DNA from: JBHHZI01 sp046757965
GTDB lineage: Bacteria > Acidobacteriota > Polarisedimenticolia > SMYD01
DNA length: 64,000 nt
Assembly (NCBI GenBank): GCA_046757965.1
Contig: JBHHZI010000002.1
Location: 1 to 64,000 of the forward strand
Reading direction: 5' to 3'
Shown: positions 14,425 to 23,829 of the stretch, piece by piece
Layout of the letters: each line of letters opens with the position of its first letter
Position numbering within the stretch: position 1 is the stretch's first letter
The notes under the pieces: generated by a model
Databases searched by the model: none
Told to the model about the DNA's origin: nothing
What the model saw: only the letters and a program-made list of their open reading frames with translations
Position numbers and translations under genes: made by a program

Positions 14425-17340
14425 ATGGATTCTCTGTTCCAGGCCGTGCGCGAGGCCTGCTCGACGGCCACCTGGTCGCGGGGCGTGGAGTTCACGCGCC
14501 GGGACGCCGTCCTGGCACTGTCCGCGGAGGACGGCGAGGCGATGTTTCAGGTGCTTCCCGCCGGCCGCGGGTCCGCCTCCACGGTCACCCTCTACGCCGA
14601 TGACGACGACTGGGCGTGTGACTGTGGGGGGTCGGAGGACCCCTGTGTGCATGTGGCCGCGGCCACCATCGCCTGGCGACGGGCACGACGGGAGCGCACA
14701 CCGCTCCCCGATGCCGGCAGCCGTCTCGGCCGGATCGAGTACCGGCTGGCGGTGCAGGCGGCCGGCCTGTCGATCGCCCGCTGGCTGGTGCGGGGTGAGA
14801 CGTCACACCCGCTGGACGGGCCCCTGGCACGGCGTGCGGCGAAGGACGCCGACCTGGCGGCTGTGGTGTCGGATGCCGACCGTCGTGTCGAGCGGGCCCT
14901 GGGCCGGGAGGTGTCGGGCCAGGTGCCGGACCGCTTGCTGCCGGACCTGTTTCGCGCCCTGGCGCGCTGCGCCTCGGTGTGGCTGGACGGCGTGCCGGTG
15001 CGTGTCGACGCGCGGCCGCTGACCCCGCGTGTCTGCGTCACCGATCAGGGCGACGGGTTCCTCCTCTTCCTGGCTCCTCCGCCCGACGTGACCCGCCAGA
15101 TCGGCGACCACGTCGCGCTGTGTGGCGAGGTGCTGCGGCTGGTGGTGCCGCCGCCGCTGACGGCGCGCGAGCGCGACGACCTGACCCGGGGCCTGGCGAT
15201 CGATGCCGAGCGGGTGGGCGAGCTGGTGGCCGACCGGCTACCCGGTCTGCGCCGCCGGCTGCCCGTCGACGTGCAGACCACGCGCCTCCCGGGCCGCACG
15301 GCACTGCCGCCACGTCTGGTGGCCGAGGTCGGCGAGGAAGATCGGTCCCTGACGGTGCGCGCCGGGCTGGTCTACGGGCGACCGCCGGTGGCGCGTGTCG
15401 AGGACGGAGCGCTGGTCCATGTCGACGGGGCGATTCCGGTGCGCGATGTCGCGGCCGAGAAGCGCTTGCTCCGTGAGCTGCGCGCCGACCTGGGGATCGT
15501 GCCGGGGGAGGTCGCCAGGTTTGATGGCGAGGCGGCGGTGGCCATGGCGACCCGGCTTGCCGCCTGGCCGGGCGAGGTACGTGGCGCGGTGCTCCCGCAC
15601 TTCGCCCTCGCCTCGCCGCTGGCGCCCCGCAGTGACCCGGCGGCCGCCGGCTGGGCCATCGACTTCGTCTGCGAGAACGAGGCGGGGCGGGCGGCGCCGC
15701 GCCGGGCGGCCGGCGCCGCGGTCCTGCGTGCCTGGACGGCGGGGGAGCCCCTGGTGCGCCTGGAAGCGGGGGGGTATGCCCCCCTGCCGGCGGACTGGCT
15801 GGCGCGGTTCGGCGCCCAGCTTGCGGACCTGCTCGCCGCGCGCGACGCCCACCACGGAGAGTTGCCTGCAGCCGCGCAGATCGATCTGCTGCGCTTCTGC
15901 GAGGCGGCCGAGCTGCCGGTGCCCGACGGCCTGGACCGGGATCGCCTGCATGCTCTGCTGGCCGGCGCCGACCGGTTGCCGGCCGCGGTGCTGCCGGCCG
16001 ATTTTCGCGGCGTGCTGCGCGACTACCAGCGCATCGGCGTCGACTGGCTGGCGCGGCTGGCCGCGGCCGGCTTCGGGGCGCTGCTCGCCGATGACATGGG
16101 GCTGGGCAAGACGGTGCAGGCGCTGTGCGTGCTGCGCCCGCCGGCTCTGGTGGTGGCGCCCACGTCGGTGCTGTTCAACTGGAGCGACGAGATCCGCCGG
16201 TTCCGGCCGGGCCTGTCGGTCTGTCTATACCACGGCGCCGGCCGGCAACTCGACGCCGATGCCGACGTCACCTTGACGACCTACGCCCTGCTGCGCCTGG
16301 ATGTGGAACGCCTGACGGCCCGGCGGTGGGGAAGTGTGGTCGTCGATGAGGCCCAGAACATCAAGAACCCGGACAGCCAGGTGGCCCGCGCGGCCTGTTG
16401 TCTCGACGCGCCGGTGAAGATCGCCCTGACCGGCACGCCGGTGGAGAATCGTCTCGAGGAACTGTGGAGCCTGTTCCGTCTGCTCAACCCGGGGCTGCTC
16501 GGCACGCGCGATGATTTTCGCCGCCGCTCGGCATCCCCGATCGCCGCCGGCGATGCCGCGGCGCTGGACCGCCTGCGCCGTCGCCTCGGTCCGTTCGTCC
16601 TGCGCCGTCGCAAGAAAGAGGTGGCGCCCGAGTTGCCGGCCCGCACCGACGTGGTGCGCCATTGCGAGCTGAACGAGACCGAACGGCGGGTCTACGAGGC
16701 CGTGGCGGCGTCCGCCCGCCAGGACGTGGTGGCCCGGCTGGAGGCCGGCGGCAGTGTCGTCGAGGCGCTCGAACTGCTGCTGCGCCTTCGGCAGGCCTGC
16801 TGCCACGCCGGGCTGGTGCCCGGGCAGGAGGCCGCATCCTCCGCCAAGCTCGACCTCCTTCTCGACTGTCTCGCGGAGGTGGTGGCCGACGGCCACAAGG
16901 CGCTGGTGTTCTCGCAGTGGACCTCTCTGCTGGACCGGGTCGAACCATACCTCGCGGCGGCCGCCATCCCGTTCATCCGCCTCGACGGCTCGACGAAGGA
17001 TCGCGGCGGCGTGGTGGCCCGTTTCCAGGCGTCGGGCGGGCCGCCGGTGATGCTCATCTCGTTGCGCGCCGGGGGCACCGGGTTGAACCTGACCGCCGCC
17101 GACCATGTCTTCCTGCTCGATCCGTGGTGGAACCCGGCGGTCGAGGAGCAGGCGGCCGACCGGGCGCACCGCATCGGCCAGGACCGGCCGGTGCTGGTGA
17201 CCCGCCTCGTGGCCCGCGAGACGGTGGAGGAGCGCATCCTCCTCCTGCAGGAGAGCAAGCGCGCCCTGGCGGCCAGCCTGGAAGGCGGCGCGGCTCCCGT
17301 GTCGCTCACCCGCGACGACCTGCTCGCCCTGCTGGCATGA
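14425..17340 (+). CDS. SWIM-domain SNF2/HepA-family DNA-dependent ATPase
   Basis: A 971-aa helicase-superfamily-2 protein. A SWIM zinc finger lies near the N-terminus (CDC at 65-67 and CVH at 74-76, that is CxC-x6-CxH), followed by a long accessory region (about 90-520). The SNF2 ATPase then begins with YQRIGVDWL. Walker A is DDMGLGKT (K562), motif II is DEAQ (641-644), motif III is LTGTPVENRLEELW, and the C-terminal lobe carries VFSQWTSLLDRVE, ISLRAGGTGLNLTAADHVF and DPWWNPAVEEQAADRAHRIGQ. Proteins of this layout are widespread in bacteria and probably remodel nucleoprotein or stalled RNA polymerase. Some SNF2 proteins belong to phage-defence loci, but no partner genes are present here, so a housekeeping or repair role is more likely. 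Confidence 0.92.
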   Translation: MDSLFQAVREACSTATWSRGVEFTRRDAVLALSAEDGEAMFQVLPAGRGSASTVTLYADDDDWACDCGGSEDPCVHVAAATIAWRRARRERTPLPDAGSRLGRIEYRLAVQAAGLSIARWLVRGETSHPLDGPLARRAAKDADLAAVVSDADRRVERALGREVSGQVPDRLLPDLFRALARCASVWLDGVPVRVDARPLTPRVCVTDQGDGFLLFLAPPPDVTRQIGDHVALCGEVLRLVVPPPLTARERDDLTRGLAIDAERVGELVADRLPGLRRRLPVDVQTTRLPGRTALPPRLVAEVGEEDRSLTVRAGLVYGRPPVARVEDGALVHVDGAIPVRDVAAEKRLLRELRADLGIVPGEVARFDGEAAVAMATRLAAWPGEVRGAVLPHFALASPLAPRSDPAAAGWAIDFVCENEAGRAAPRRAAGAAVLRAWTAGEPLVRLEAGGYAPLPADWLARFGAQLADLLAARDAHHGELPAAAQIDLLRFCEAAELPVPDGLDRDRLHALLAGADRLPAAVLPADFRGVLRDYQRIGVDWLARLAAAGFGALLADDMGLGKTVQALCVLRPPALVVAPTSVLFNWSDEIRRFRPGLSVCLYHGAGRQLDADADVTLTTYALLRLDVERLTARRWGSVVVDEAQNIKNPDSQVARAACCLDAPVKIALTGTPVENRLEELWSLFRLLNPGLLGTRDDFRRRSASPIAAGDAAALDRLRRRLGPFVLRRRKKEVAPELPARTDVVRHCELNETERRVYEAVAASARQDVVARLEAGGSVVEALELLLRLRQACCHAGLVPGQEAASSAKLDLLLDCLAEVVADGHKALVFSQWTSLLDRVEPYLAAAAIPFIRLDGSTKDRGGVVARFQASGGPPVMLISLRAGGTGLNLTAADHVFLLDPWWNPAVEEQAADRAHRIGQDRPVLVTRLVARETVEERILLLQESKRALAASLEGGAAPVSLTRDDLLALLA

Positions 17341-17365
17341 GGGTGCCGGTGTGTTGCGCGGCAGA

Positions 17366-17398
17366 CGCCGATCTGTTCAGAATCTGAACAGATCGGCG
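17366..17398. repeat. 33-bp perfect palindrome (16-bp arms, 1-nt centre)
   Basis: The arm GCCGATCTGTTCAGA (17367-17381) is followed by A at 17382 and its exact complement at 17383-17397, with one further C-G pair outside. It lies 26 nt after the SNF2 stop and about 105 nt before the next ORF. No T-tract follows on either strand, so it is a weak candidate for an intrinsic terminator. A one-nucleotide centre cannot form a hairpin loop without opening pairs, which fits a dyad operator at least as well. The internal TGTTCAGAATCTGAACA is operator-like. Confidence 0.7.
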
Positions 17399-17451
17399 CT
17401 CCAGGACAGGATCTGAAGCCCGCAACCGGCCCCGAACCGTCACGATTGTTC

Positions 17452-17479
17452 TTGCGCCGGCCCGGTCAGCCCCTAAGTT
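17452..17479 (+). promoter_or_regulatory. Possible sigma-70 promoter for the TPR gene
   Basis: TTGCGC (17452-17457) and TAAGTT (17474-17479) are separated by 16 bp and lie 25 nt before the start codon of the gene at 17504. Both hexamers match the consensus only partly. The palindrome at 17366-17398 lies about 50 bp upstream of the -35. Confidence 0.35.
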
Positions 17480-17503
17480 CTCCCCGAGGTACGGAGAATC
17501 GGT

Positions 17504-18064
17504 ATGCCTGTCATCACTCATTCGAGCACTGTCGAGGAGGCCGCAACGCGCATCGCGTTGGAGAACGATGCCCGTGAGGCGGTGAGCCGCGCCGTCTGGT
17601 TGACCCGGCGCAAGAAGTACATTCCCGCGCTGGAGATCTTCGAGGAGAATCTCGGCCGCTGTGGTCACGACAGCGACAGCCCGGTCCGGGCCCGGGCCCT
17701 GTCGTTCTACGGCCTCTGCCTGGCGATGGTGTGGGGGCACGTCGACCGCGCCCGGTACCTGTGTGAGGCGGCGATTGCCGGCTGTCCTCCAGACGCCGAC
17801 CTGCTGTTCAATCTCGGCATGGTGCGCCTGCGCCAGCGGCGCCGGGGCGACGCCCTGGAGGCCTTCCGCCGCGGGCTGGCGGTTGACGAGTCCCATGTCG
17901 AACTCCAGGCGACCCTCGACCGCCTGCGTCCACGTCGCCAGCCGTTGTTTCCGTTCCTGGAACGCCGGCACGCGCTCAACAAGTACGCCGGCCTGCTGCG
18001 CCACCGCGTCACCCACCTCTGGTCCGCCGGCGATCCCATCGCCAGCATCCCCACGCACATCTAG
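17504..18064 (+). CDS. Small TPR-containing protein
   Basis: A 186-aa cytoplasmic protein without a signal peptide or membrane segment. Two to three tetratricopeptide-like helical pairs are visible (ARALSFYGLCLAMVWGHVDRA and PDADLLFNLGMVRLRQRR, then GDALEAFRRGLAVDESH). It is preceded by a GGAGA ribosome site. The C-terminus (RRHALNKYAGLLRHRVTHLW) is basic and not recognised. Related short TPR proteins occur in deltaproteobacterial and planctomycete genomes without known function. It is a lone gene with its own promoter-like sequence and a striking palindrome upstream, so it may be independently regulated. Function unknown. Confidence 0.8.
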   Translation: MPVITHSSTVEEAATRIALENDAREAVSRAVWLTRRKKYIPALEIFEENLGRCGHDSDSPVRARALSFYGLCLAMVWGHVDRARYLCEAAIAGCPPDADLLFNLGMVRLRQRRRGDALEAFRRGLAVDESHVELQATLDRLRPRRQPLFPFLERRHALNKYAGLLRHRVTHLWSAGDPIASIPTHI

Positions 18065-18110
18065 CCCGCGTCCCTCGCTGCACTCGCCCTCGGACGGCGG
18101 GTCGGTCCGG

Positions 18111-19238
18111 TCAGGTGAAGGCGCTGACCACGGCGGCGATGCCGAAGCCCAGGTAGGTGCCGACGGCATAGCCCAGCAGGCCGACGATGATGCCGGGCAG
18201 GACGAGTCCTTGCCAGCCGCGCCCGGCGGCCACCGCGATGGCCGACGACGGGCCGCCGATGGCGGCCTGCGAGGCGATGGTCAGCGTGCCCAGGTCGAGG
18301 CGGAGAAGTCGCCCGACGCCGTAGACCACCACCCCGTGCACGGCGACCACCAGCAGTGTGTAGAAGAACACGGACAGACCCACGGCGAGGATCCGGTCGA
18401 CGCGCGAGTGGATGCCGACACCCACGAAGAACAGGTTCAGCGCCAGGTTGCCCATCTGCATCGACCCGCGCAGTCGCGCCACCGGGGGCAGATGACCGAC
18501 GGCCAGGGCCAGGGTGGTCAGCCACACGACCGGCTGGACGATCGGCCACGCCCGTCCCAGGGCGGCTGCCGCCGTCACCAGGGTCAGGCCGATGGCCAGC
18601 AGCAGCGCCAGGTGGCTGGCCGACAGCGGCGCGGCGTCGAAGAACGGGTGGTGCGCCTCGTGCGTCTTGCCGGTGACGCCGCGCGGCACGGGCCAGGGAA
18701 ACCAGCGGGCCAGCGCCACCGGCAGCACGATGTTGGCGGCCAGCCACAACGCGGTGGTGACGTTGTCCGCCGCGGTGGCGGCGGCGAACAGCCGCGGGCC
18801 GAGATCCAGGCCGCGGCCGACCGAGATGAAGTTGACCGAGCCGCCCGAATACGTGCCCATCAGGGTGCCGGCCAGCGCCGGGTTCTGTGAGCCGAAGCGC
18901 GCGGCGAACGCCGCCGCCGCCACGCCCACCCCGGCGGCCGTGCCGGTGACCGCCAGGGCGAAGGCGCCGAGCATGCGGCCGCCGGCCCGCCGCAGGTCCT
19001 TCAGGTTCACCGCCAGCAGCAGCCAGACGATGGCCAGCGACGTCAGGGGCCCGGCGACGATGTCATAGACCGGGGAACTCTCCGGGACGATGCCGAGGTT
19101 GGCCAGCACCGCGCCCATTCCGATGGCCAGCAGCGAGGCGCCGATTCTCGACAGGGCCACAAAACGCCGGTCCAGCCAGAACGACACGGCGCACACGACA
19201 GCGATGAGCGCGGTCAGATGCAGGGGGGACGTGATCAC
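18111..19238 (-). CDS. DUF819 family integral membrane protein
   Basis: A 375-aa protein with about 10-11 hydrophobic helices and an internal repeat typical of DUF819 (YjcL-like). The signature GTYSGGSVNFISVG lies in the first half and the matching ASQAAIGGPSSAIAVAAG in the second. The repeat symmetry and these Gly/Ser-rich re-entrant-like motifs resemble secondary transporters of the bile-acid:sodium/arginine transporter superfamily. No substrate is established for the family. It is divergent from the malic enzyme gene across a 131-bp gap and may share regulation with it. Confidence 0.88.
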   Translation of the reverse strand: MITSPLHLTALIAVVCAVSFWLDRRFVALSRIGASLLAIGMGAVLANLGIVPESSPVYDIVAGPLTSLAIVWLLLAVNLKDLRRAGGRMLGAFALAVTGTAAGVGVAAAAFAARFGSQNPALAGTLMGTYSGGSVNFISVGRGLDLGPRLFAAATAADNVTTALWLAANIVLPVALARWFPWPVPRGVTGKTHEAHHPFFDAAPLSASHLALLLAIGLTLVTAAAALGRAWPIVQPVVWLTTLALAVGHLPPVARLRGSMQMGNLALNLFFVGVGIHSRVDRILAVGLSVFFYTLLVVAVHGVVVYGVGRLLRLDLGTLTIASQAAIGGPSSAIAVAAGRGWQGLVLPGIIVGLLGYAVGTYLGFGIAAVVSAFT

Positions 19239-19369
19239 GGTGGGTGCGACCGTCTCACAGGTGGGGACGGAAGCGCAACTTTCCGGCCCCTGCGGCCATC
19301 CTTCGTTCTTGTCGAGCCCATGACGAGGGGATACGGTAGGAGCGCCCGTTCATTCACCGGAGGCTGAAC

Positions 19370-20806
19370 ATGACGTCCCAGGGCACGCCCAGCGCGCAGT
19401 ATGCCATCACCATGCGTCTCGAGTATCCCCACGAGCCGGGATGGATCGCCAGGATCGCGGCGCTCATCGCCGGCGAGGGCGGCTCCATCGCCGCCATCGA
19501 CCTGGTACACATCCAGCGCAAGAAGAGCCTGCGGGACTACACCATCGAGTGCATCTCACCGGAGCAGGCGAACCGCATCCTGGTGGCCATCCGGGGGCTC
19601 GAGTCGGTGGAGGTGAAGTCCGTCTCGGACAACACCTTTCTCATGCACCTGGGCGGCAAGCTCGAGATCGCGTCGAAGGTGTCCCTGAAGACCCGTGCCG
19701 ACCTCTCCATGGCCTACACGCCGGGTGTTGCTCGGGTCTGTTCGGCCATCGAGGCAGACCCGAGGGTGTCGTTCAACCTGACCATCCGCAAGAACTGCGT
19801 CGCGGTGATCTCGGACGGCAGTGCGGTGCTGGGGCTGGGCAACATCGGGCCCGAGGCCGCCATGCCCGTCATGGAGGGCAAGGCGATCCTCTTCAAGGAG
19901 TTCGGCGGCGTCGATGCCTTTCCCCTCTGTGTGGCGTCGCAGGATCCCGAGGAGATCATCCGGTTCTGCGAGATGGTGGCGCCGAGCTTCGGGGCGATCA
20001 ACCTGGAGGACATCGCCGCGCCGCGCTGCGTCCAGATCGAGCAGGCGCTGAAGACGAAGCTCTCCATCCCGGCGTTTCACGACGACCAGCACGGCACGGC
20101 GGTCGTGGTGCTCGCCGGGGCGATCAATGCCTTCCGGTTCACCGGCAAGAAGCCGGAGGACGTCAAGCTGGTGGTGTCGGGGGCGGGAGCGGCCGGGATC
20201 GCCTGCACGAAGATGCTCGCGCAGCTCGGCGTGGCGGAGATCATCGTCTGCGACCGCCACGGTGCCATCCATGCCGGCCGGGACGTCGGCGACAACCCGC
20301 TGAAGCAGTGGCTGGCCGCGGAGACCAACCCGAACCGGCTCACCGGGTCCCTGTCGGACGTCATCAGTGGGGCGGATATGTTCCTGGGCCTGTCGGCGCC
20401 GGGCCTGCTGGGACGCGAGGATGTGGCGAAGATGGCGCCTGATGCCATCGTCTTCGCCATGGCCAACCCGACGCCCGAGATCATGCCGGAAGAGGTCGAG
20501 GGGCTGTGTGCCGTGATGGCCACCGGCCGCAGTGACTATCCGAACCAGATCAACAACGTGCTCGCCTTTCCCGGCATCTTCCGCGGCGCGCTCGATGCCC
20601 GGGCCAGCGACATCAACGAGACCATGAACCATGCCGCTGCCGAGGCGATCGCCGGTGTCATCTCCGAGGAGGAGCTGTGCGCCGAATACATCATCCCCGG
20701 CGTCTTCAACCGGAACGTGGCCAAGCGGGTGGCCCGCGCCGTCTTCCACGCCGCCCACACCAGCCACGTGGGGCACCGCACGCCGAAGGTGACCAGCCTG
20801 GGGTGA
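19370..20806 (+). CDS. NAD(P)-dependent malic enzyme with N-terminal ACT domain
   Basis: Oxidative decarboxylation of malate to pyruvate. Residues 1-85 form an ACT-type regulatory domain (YAITMRLEYPHEPGWIARIAALIAGEGGSIAAIDL), so allosteric control by a small ligand is likely. The catalytic part has SMAYTPGVARVC, the Lys/Asp active site in FNLTIRKNCVAVISDGSAVLGLGNIGP, the metal site EDIAAPRC and DDQHGTA, and the dinucleotide loop VVSGAGAAGIACTKML. At 478 aa it is the expected size for the short bacterial form plus ACT. A GGAGG site lies a few nt before ATG 19370. It sits beside a TRAP transporter on the opposite strand; if that imports a dicarboxylate or keto-acid, the two could cooperate, and malate is also the product of the glyoxylate bypass genes at 52.6-55.6 kb. 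Confidence 0.95.
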   Translation: MTSQGTPSAQYAITMRLEYPHEPGWIARIAALIAGEGGSIAAIDLVHIQRKKSLRDYTIECISPEQANRILVAIRGLESVEVKSVSDNTFLMHLGGKLEIASKVSLKTRADLSMAYTPGVARVCSAIEADPRVSFNLTIRKNCVAVISDGSAVLGLGNIGPEAAMPVMEGKAILFKEFGGVDAFPLCVASQDPEEIIRFCEMVAPSFGAINLEDIAAPRCVQIEQALKTKLSIPAFHDDQHGTAVVVLAGAINAFRFTGKKPEDVKLVVSGAGAAGIACTKMLAQLGVAEIIVCDRHGAIHAGRDVGDNPLKQWLAAETNPNRLTGSLSDVISGADMFLGLSAPGLLGREDVAKMAPDAIVFAMANPTPEIMPEEVEGLCAVMATGRSDYPNQINNVLAFPGIFRGALDARASDINETMNHAAAEAIAGVISEEELCAEYIIPGVFNRNVAKRVARAVFHAAHTSHVGHRTPKVTSLG

Positions 20807-20827
20807 AACGGTCCCACGGTGCGGGGC

Positions 20828-22822
20828 TCACCTGGTGCGCACCTCGCCTGCCGTGGGGCCGGGATCCGGCTTCGGTCGACGCGAGACATTCAGCGCGATG
20901 ATGGCCGCCAGCAGGAGGCCGCCGCCGAGCGCGAGGAGTGGCACGTCGACTCGACCGGCCGACCAGGTCGGCCCAGGAAAGAGGAGCAGGGCCGAGGCGA
21001 GGAAACAGCCGGCCCGTTCCATCGGACGCAGGGGCGCGATCAGGAAGCCCGCGATGCCGGCCGCGAACGGAACGATCCCCGCCACGGCCAGACCGACGGC
21101 GGCCACGACCGGCCCCGCCCCGGGCGGGCCCGCGCTGGCGTGGCCGGCCGCTTCGGGCGCGAGGAGAAGCAGCGCCGGGCGGAAGACGAACATGTACGGC
21201 AGGGTGAAGCCGACCAGGGCGAACCGGAACGCCGACAGCGAGGTGCGCACGATGTTGGTGCCGGCGATCGACCCGGCCGTGTAGGCGGCCAGCGCCACGG
21301 GCGGTGTGACCATCGACATCATGCCGAAGTAGAAGATGAACAGGTGGGCCGCCAGGGGCACGATGCCGAGTCGACCGATCACCGGGCCGATGAGTGTGGC
21401 CATCAACAGGTAGCAGACCGCCGACGGCAGGCCCATCCCCAGGACGATGGACGAGATCATGATGGCCACCAGGGCGAAGACGATGTTCTGCTGTGCCAGG
21501 GGGAGGAGCAGGGCGGGCAACCGTGTGCCGATGCCGGTGAGGGTCACCATGCCGAGCACGATGCCCACACAGGCGGCCGCGGCCACCAGCGGCACGGCGT
21601 CCGTCACCGTCTTGCGGACGACGGCGAGCAGATCGGCGGCGCCGAGGCGTGTGCGGGCATGCAGCAGGCTGATCCCGTACGCCACCGCCAGCGACAGGCT
21701 GACGGCGCGAAACGCCGAGTAGCCCAGCAGCAGAAAGAGGAGCAGGCCGGCGAAGGCGGCTGCGAACACCACGCCCTCGAAGCGGCGCACGGCGCCGGCC
21801 GGGACGGCGCCCGCCTGGCGGGGGCCGGCGGCGGCGCCGAAGCGGCGCGAGGTGAAGTGCACGATGAGCAGCAGAGAGAGGTAGTAGAGAGCGGCCGGCA
21901 GGATCGCCGCCTTGATGATCTGCAGGAAGGTCACCGGCGGGTCGATGATCTCCAGCATCATGTAGGCCCCGGCCCCCATGACCGGGGGCACGAGCGCGCC
22001 TCCGGAACTGGCGGCGGCCTCGATGCCCGCCGCCGTCTGGGCGCTGAAGCCGGCGCTGCGCATCATCGGGATCGTGAAGGTCCCGGTGGTTGCCGTGTTG
22101 GCGACGGCGCTTCCGGACAGCGATCCCATCAGGCCGCTGCTGAGCACCGCCACCTTGGCCGGGCCTCCCGGACTCCGCGCGAATACCCGCCGGGCCACGT
22201 CGATGATGTAGCTAGTGGCGCCGGTGCGCGACAGGAAGACTCCCAGCAGTACGAAGAGGAACACGTAGGTGAACATCACGCGCAGGGCGACGCTGAAGAC
22301 ACCCTGGCTGTGCAGAAAGGCCTGGGACACGATGCGCTCGACGGAATAGCCCCGGTGGGGGAGAAGCCACCCGGGCAACAGAGGTCCCGAGGCCGCGTAG
22401 AGGAGAAAGGCGCCGGCCAGGACGGGCAAGGCGAGTCCCAGGGTCCGCCGGGCGGCCTCCAGGACGAGCACCAGACCCACGATGCCGACCGCGATGTCTG
22501 CGCCGGTCTCCATCCCCGCCCGGTTCCCGAGGGAGGTGCTGCCGATCCAGAGGCGCGAGAACACCGGCTCGTTCTGCACGGCCACGAAACCACAGCAGCC
22601 GACCGCGAGCGTCACCAGCACGCCGTCGAGGCGGCGTGTCCAGCGGGAGGGATCGCCGCGGCGAGCGGGAACCGTCAGGAAGCACAGGGTCAGGCCCAGC
22701 AAGGCGAAGAGGGCGAGCTGGGTCTGCGGCGTCAGGGTCGGGTGGTTCACCTCGACCAGAACCAGCCCCGCCAGGCCGATCGACAGGGCGGAGATCCCCA
22801 CCCTCCGCACGGATCCGGCCAT
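20828..22822 (-). CDS. TRAP transporter fused permease (DctQM-type, 4TM+12TM)
   Basis: A 664-aa inner-membrane protein combining the small and large TRAP membrane subunits in one chain. Hydrophobic helices run throughout. The large-subunit signatures GLMGSLSGSAVANTATTGTFTIPMM and SSGGALVPPVMGAGAYMM mark the first half of the M domain, and GMGLPSAVCYLLMATLIGPV with FYFGMMSMVTPPVALAAY the second. Fused permeases of this kind pair with TAXI-type binding proteins, and one is encoded just upstream with a TGATG stop/start overlap (22820-22824). Uptake is driven by an ion gradient. Known TAXI substrates include glutamate, 2-oxoglutarate and other carboxylates; the substrate here is not deducible. 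Confidence 0.94.
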   Translation of the reverse strand: MAGSVRRVGISALSIGLAGLVLVEVNHPTLTPQTQLALFALLGLTLCFLTVPARRGDPSRWTRRLDGVLVTLAVGCCGFVAVQNEPVFSRLWIGSTSLGNRAGMETGADIAVGIVGLVLVLEAARRTLGLALPVLAGAFLLYAASGPLLPGWLLPHRGYSVERIVSQAFLHSQGVFSVALRVMFTYVFLFVLLGVFLSRTGATSYIIDVARRVFARSPGGPAKVAVLSSGLMGSLSGSAVANTATTGTFTIPMMRSAGFSAQTAAGIEAAASSGGALVPPVMGAGAYMMLEIIDPPVTFLQIIKAAILPAALYYLSLLLIVHFTSRRFGAAAGPRQAGAVPAGAVRRFEGVVFAAAFAGLLLFLLLGYSAFRAVSLSLAVAYGISLLHARTRLGAADLLAVVRKTVTDAVPLVAAAACVGIVLGMVTLTGIGTRLPALLLPLAQQNIVFALVAIMISSIVLGMGLPSAVCYLLMATLIGPVIGRLGIVPLAAHLFIFYFGMMSMVTPPVALAAYTAGSIAGTNIVRTSLSAFRFALVGFTLPYMFVFRPALLLLAPEAAGHASAGPPGAGPVVAAVGLAVAGIVPFAAGIAGFLIAPLRPMERAGCFLASALLLFPGPTWSAGRVDVPLLALGGGLLLAAIIALNVSRRPKPDPGPTAGEVRTR

Positions 22823-23829
22823 CAGGAGTCCGTCGCCGCTGCCTCCGGCCAGACGCCGATCTCCCGGTAGTAACGCTCGGCGCCCGGATGGAACGGGATG
22901 CCGGTGTTGCGCGCGGCGTTCCTCGCGTTGATGGCCCGGCCCGCCGGATGCTTCTCCACCACCTGTGCCCGGTTCTCGTACAGCGCGCGCGTCAGCGCAT
23001 AGATCAGGTTCTCGTCGGCGTCGGCCGACGTGATCAGGTGCATCGAGCCGACGTCCAGCCCGCTGAACGGTTCATCCTGTCCTCTGTACGTTCCCGCCGG
23101 TACGGTCGCCGGGCGGAAGAAGACGTAGCGGGCGGTGAGCTGGTCGATGGCATCGCGGTCGAAGGGGACGAAGCGCACGTCCTGCCCGGCGGTCGCCTGC
23201 GTGATGGATGCGGTGGGGATGGCCCCGCCGAGGAACGCCGCGGCGGCCGAGCCGTCCGCGAGCATGTCCACGGCGCCGGCCTGCGTGTTGTGGAGCGGCG
23301 TGAAGTCATCGTAGGTCAGGCCGTGGGCCGCGAGGAGCGGGCCGAGAAACGCCTCGAAGCCGGCGCCCGCCGGTCCGACGACCACCCGGCGCCCGGCGAG
23401 GTCGCGGATGGTGTGCACGTCCCCGCCGGCCGGGGCGATGAACAGGGCCACGTTCGGGGCCAGCGTCATGACCGCACGCACCGGATGCTTCTTCTTCCAT
23501 GGCGCGTCGCCGCGGACCGCGAAGTAGCTGATGGCGGAGTTGGCGAGGGCGAGATCCAGCTCGCCGGCAACCAGACGCCGGATGTTCTCCTGCGATCCCT
23601 TGGTCGCCTCGGCTGTCACCGACCACCCGGCGCCGGGCGTGGCATCCAGCACCTCGCTGATGGCGCCGCCGACGACGAAGAACGCCCCTCCCGGTGGGGC
23701 CGTGCCCACGCTGAGGAACCGTCGTCCGGCATCCTCTCCGCCCTGCTGCGAGGCCGGGCCGCAGGCCGGCAGCATCAACACCGCCAGTGCGATGCCGGCC
23801 AGCCAGAAGTGACGGGTGGTGCGAGACAT
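22822..23829 (-). CDS. TAXI family TRAP transporter solute-binding lipoprotein
   Basis: A 335-aa periplasmic receptor. A lipoprotein signal ends at LMLPAC (Cys23), so it is tethered to the membrane. TAXI features include SVGTAPPGGAFFVVGGAISE near the start, EATKGSQENIRRLVAGELDLALANS, and PAGAGFEAFLGPLLAAHGL in the hinge/second lobe. It is the first gene of a two-gene operon with the fused permease. The upstream region contains phased TTTAC repeats (23918-23951) that could control it. Confidence 0.94.
   Translation of the reverse strand: MSRTTRHFWLAGIALAVLMLPACGPASQQGGEDAGRRFLSVGTAPPGGAFFVVGGAISEVLDATPGAGWSVTAEATKGSQENIRRLVAGELDLALANSAISYFAVRGDAPWKKKHPVRAVMTLAPNVALFIAPAGGDVHTIRDLAGRRVVVGPAGAGFEAFLGPLLAAHGLTYDDFTPLHNTQAGAVDMLADGSAAAAFLGGAIPTASITQATAGQDVRFVPFDRDAIDQLTARYVFFRPATVPAGTYRGQDEPFSGLDVGSMHLITSADADENLIYALTRALYENRAQVVEKHPAGRAINARNAARNTGIPFHPGAERYYREIGVWPEAAATDS

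Noticed and set aside
14425..17340. SNF2 protein as part of a phage-defence system
   Set aside because: No nuclease, methyltransferase, phospholipase-D or other defence partner is adjacent; the neighbours are trpS and a TPR gene.
20819..22870. Long plus-strand open frame opposite the TRAP permease
   Set aside because: Its translation is rich in Arg, Gly, Asp and His with no domain pattern, while the minus strand encodes an unmistakable TRAP permease; a GC-rich antisense artefact.
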